DNA of 5,553 bases from Deltaproteobacteria bacterium (GTDB taxonomy: Bacteria > Desulfobacterota > Desulfobaccia > Desulfobaccales > 0-14-0-80-60-11), in the NCBI GenBank assembly GCA_019308625.1, contig JAFDHU010000106.1:1-5553 (forward strand), read 5' to 3'. Position numbers and translations under genes: made by a program. The notes beneath the pieces were generated by a model that had not been told where the DNA came from, searched no databases, and saw only the letters and a list, made by a program, of their open reading frames with translations. This document shows positions 4,141-5,553 of the stretch, one piece after another. The stretch's first letter is position 1. Each line of letters begins with the position of its first letter.

Positions 4141-5553
4141 TTAGCTTTTTTCCAAAGTCTCCCGAAGAATTTCCCCGAGATTGGAGGTGGCCTCCTGAGA
4201 AGGTTTCATGTAATCCCGGTAGGTCCGCTGCTCCTCTTCAGCCTCCAGCCGGCGCACGGAAAGGCCGATGCGCCGCTCCTGGGGTGAGCTGTGAATCACC
4301 TTGGCCCGGATGACATCGCCCACCTTGAGGGCCGCCCGTTTTTCCTTGTCCCGGCTCAGCTCCGAGATATGCACCAGCCCCTCAATGCCCTCTTCAATCT
4401 CCACGAACAGGCCGAAGTCGGTGATGTTGGTGATGGGGCCGGAAACCACGGTGCCCACCGGGAAGCGGACATCAATGGTATCCCAGGGGTTGGGGATGAG
4501 CGCCTTGATGCTCAGGGAAAAGCGCTCATTCTCCTTGTCAATGTGCAGCACCTTGGCCTGGACCGTCTGCCCCTTTTTGTAAACCTCGGAGGGATGCTTG
4601 AAGCGCTTGGTCCAGGAGATGTCGGAGATATGCACCAAGCCGTCAATGCCTTCGTCAATGCCGATGAAGATGCCGAAGTCGGTGATGTTTTTGATTTTTC
4701 CTTCAATGACCGAGCCTTCCGGGTATTTTTCGCCGATGACCTCCCAGGGGTTGGGTTCCACCTGTTTGAGGCTTAAAGAGATGCGCTTGCGCTCTGGGTG
4801 GACATCCAGAACCACCACTTCCACCACATCGCCGGCCCGCAGGACCTGGTTGGGGTGGCGGATCTTACGGGTCCAGGACATCTCCGAGATGTGGATGAGT
4901 CCCTCCACCCCTGGCTCCAGCTCCACAAAGGCCCCGTAGTCGGTGAGGCTCACCACCTTGCCGGTTACCCGGGAGCCCACCGGATATTTCTCCGGCACCA
5001 GGGTCCAGGGGTCGGGAAAGAGCTGCTTGAGTCCCAGGGAGATACGCTCTTTTTCCCGGTCAAAGCTCAGCACCTTGACGGTGATGTTGTCCCCCACCTG
5101 TAAGAGATCGGAGGGATGCCGGACGCGGCCGTAGGAAAGGTCGGTGATGTGCAGCAGGCCGTCCAGCCCTCCCAAATCTACAAATACGCCGTAGTCGGTG
5201 ATATTTTTTACCACCCCTTCCACCACCTTGCCTTCCTCCAGGGTGGCCAGCAGGGTGGCCTTGGCTTCGTTTTTGGCTTTCTCCAGGACGGTGCGCCGGG
5301 ATAGCACCACATTGCGACGCTTGCGGTTGAACTTGAGGACGTTGAAGGTGTAGCGCTGGCCGAGGTAGTTGTCCGGATTGCGCACCGGCGCCAGATCCAC
5401 CTGGGAGCCGGGCAGAAAGGCGATGATGCCACCCAAGTCCACGGACATGCCGCCTTTGACCTTGGCCACAATGGTGCCTTCCACCACCCCCTCGTTGTGG
5501 TAGGCAAAGCTGATTTCCTCCCAGACCTTCATCCGGGAGGCCTTGTCCTTGGA
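4141..5553 (-). CDS. rpsA: 30S ribosomal protein S1, C-terminal five S1 domains; 5' end beyond the right edge
   Basis: The reading frame stays open to the right edge (470 codons plus stop). The Met codon at 5532 is not the true start: the seven codons before it read SKDKASR, and the match to E. coli S1 is already under way there. Numbering from that Met, five S1 (OB-fold) RNA-binding domains lie at about 16-80, 101-171, 186-257, 273-344 and 360-428. The first has the FLPGSQVD signature of S1 domain 2, and the later ones carry the repeated DYG/DFG-F and GL-HI(S/T) motifs. Linkers repeat the pattern P(D/N)PW. The N-terminal ribosome-binding domain is off the window, so the whole protein probably has six domains, about 560-590 residues. 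Role: it binds mRNA on the 30S subunit and helps initiation on structured or weak-SD messages. The tail is acidic and charged. It is followed after 36 bp by sppA on the same strand. Confidence 0.96.
   Translation of the reverse strand, partial: SKDKASRMKVWEEISFAYHNEGVVEGTIVAKVKGGMSVDLGGIIAFLPGSQVDLAPVRNPDNYLGQRYTFNVLKFNRKRRNVVLSRRTVLEKAKNEAKATLLATLEEGKVVEGVVKNITDYGVFVDLGGLDGLLHITDLSYGRVRHPSDLLQVGDNITVKVLSFDREKERISLGLKQLFPDPWTLVPEKYPVGSRVTGKVVSLTDYGAFVELEPGVEGLIHISEMSWTRKIRHPNQVLRAGDVVEVVVLDVHPERKRISLSLKQVEPNPWEVIGEKYPEGSVIEGKIKNITDFGIFIGIDEGIDGLVHISDISWTKRFKHPSEVYKKGQTVQAKVLHIDKENERFSLSIKALIPNPWDTIDVRFPVGTVVSGPITNITDFGLFVEIEEGIEGLVHISELSRDKEKRAALKVGDVIRAKVIHSSPQERRIGLSVRRLEAEEEQRTYRDYMKPSQEATSNLGEILRETLEKS
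4481..5016 (-). repeat. Repeated linker-coding 14-mer between S1 domains
   Basis: TCCCAGGGGTTGGG occurs exactly at 4481-4494 and at 4742-4755 on the plus strand; a diverged form, TCCAGGGGTCGGG, lies at 5004-5016. On the coding strand these encode the Pro-Asn/Asp-Pro-Trp linker that joins successive S1 domains. They reflect duplication of the S1 unit, about 260 bp per copy. They are long enough to allow slippage or recombination between domains. Confidence 0.6.

Noticed and set aside
4291..4776. A 161-codon plus-strand frame opposite rpsA with repeated DVGDMHQ-like phrases
   Set aside because: The apparent repeats are just the antisense of the repeated S1 domains; rpsA is unambiguous on the other strand.
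5530..5532. Met codon as the start of the S1 protein
   Set aside because: The frame stays open upstream to the window edge, the preceding residues continue the S1 family sequence, and the N-terminal S1 domain would be missing.

Overview
This window looks like an ordinary housekeeping stretch of a GC-rich Gram-negative bacterial chromosome. The best guess is a delta-proteobacterium (Desulfobacterota, perhaps near Desulfobacca or Syntrophobacter). That rests on inference: high GC, an rpsA-sppA gene pair of the kind seen in delta-proteobacteria, and a membrane-anchored M23 peptidase with Ig-like modules. No 16S or other decisive marker is present. There are five protein genes, two of them cut by the window edges. 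I see no tRNA, rRNA, CRISPR array, insertion sequence or phage gene.

Layout. Positions 1-662 (minus) encode the N-terminal 220 residues of a copper-type P1B ATPase (CopA-like), with a metal-binding HMA domain and the first four membrane segments; the rest lies off the left edge. A 137-bp divergent intergenic region (663-799) holds overlapping candidate promoters and a short direct repeat. Positions 800-2311 (plus) encode a membrane-anchored M23/LytM-type peptidase with an intact zinc and catalytic site. A GC-rich, hairpin-rich 198-bp gap (2312-2509) precedes a YciO-type YrdC/Sua5-family protein (2510-3136, plus). A strong bidirectional terminator (3161-3191) separates it from the convergent sppA gene (3214-4104, minus). 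sppA lies 36 bp behind rpsA (4141-5553, minus), whose 5' end runs off the right edge.

How the genes relate. rpsA and sppA are most likely one leftward operon ending at the shared terminator. The M23 peptidase and yciO point rightwards but are probably separate or only loosely coupled, because candidate terminators lie between them. The copA fragment is divergently transcribed and is functionally unrelated (copper export). The themes are translation (S1, YrdC family), envelope proteolysis and peptidoglycan turnover (SppA, M23), and metal homeostasis.

I looked for an undescribed system and did not find one. The points most worth a second look are the copA/M23 divergent promoter region, the structured gap before yciO with its decoy out-of-frame ATG, and the rpsA-sppA junction.
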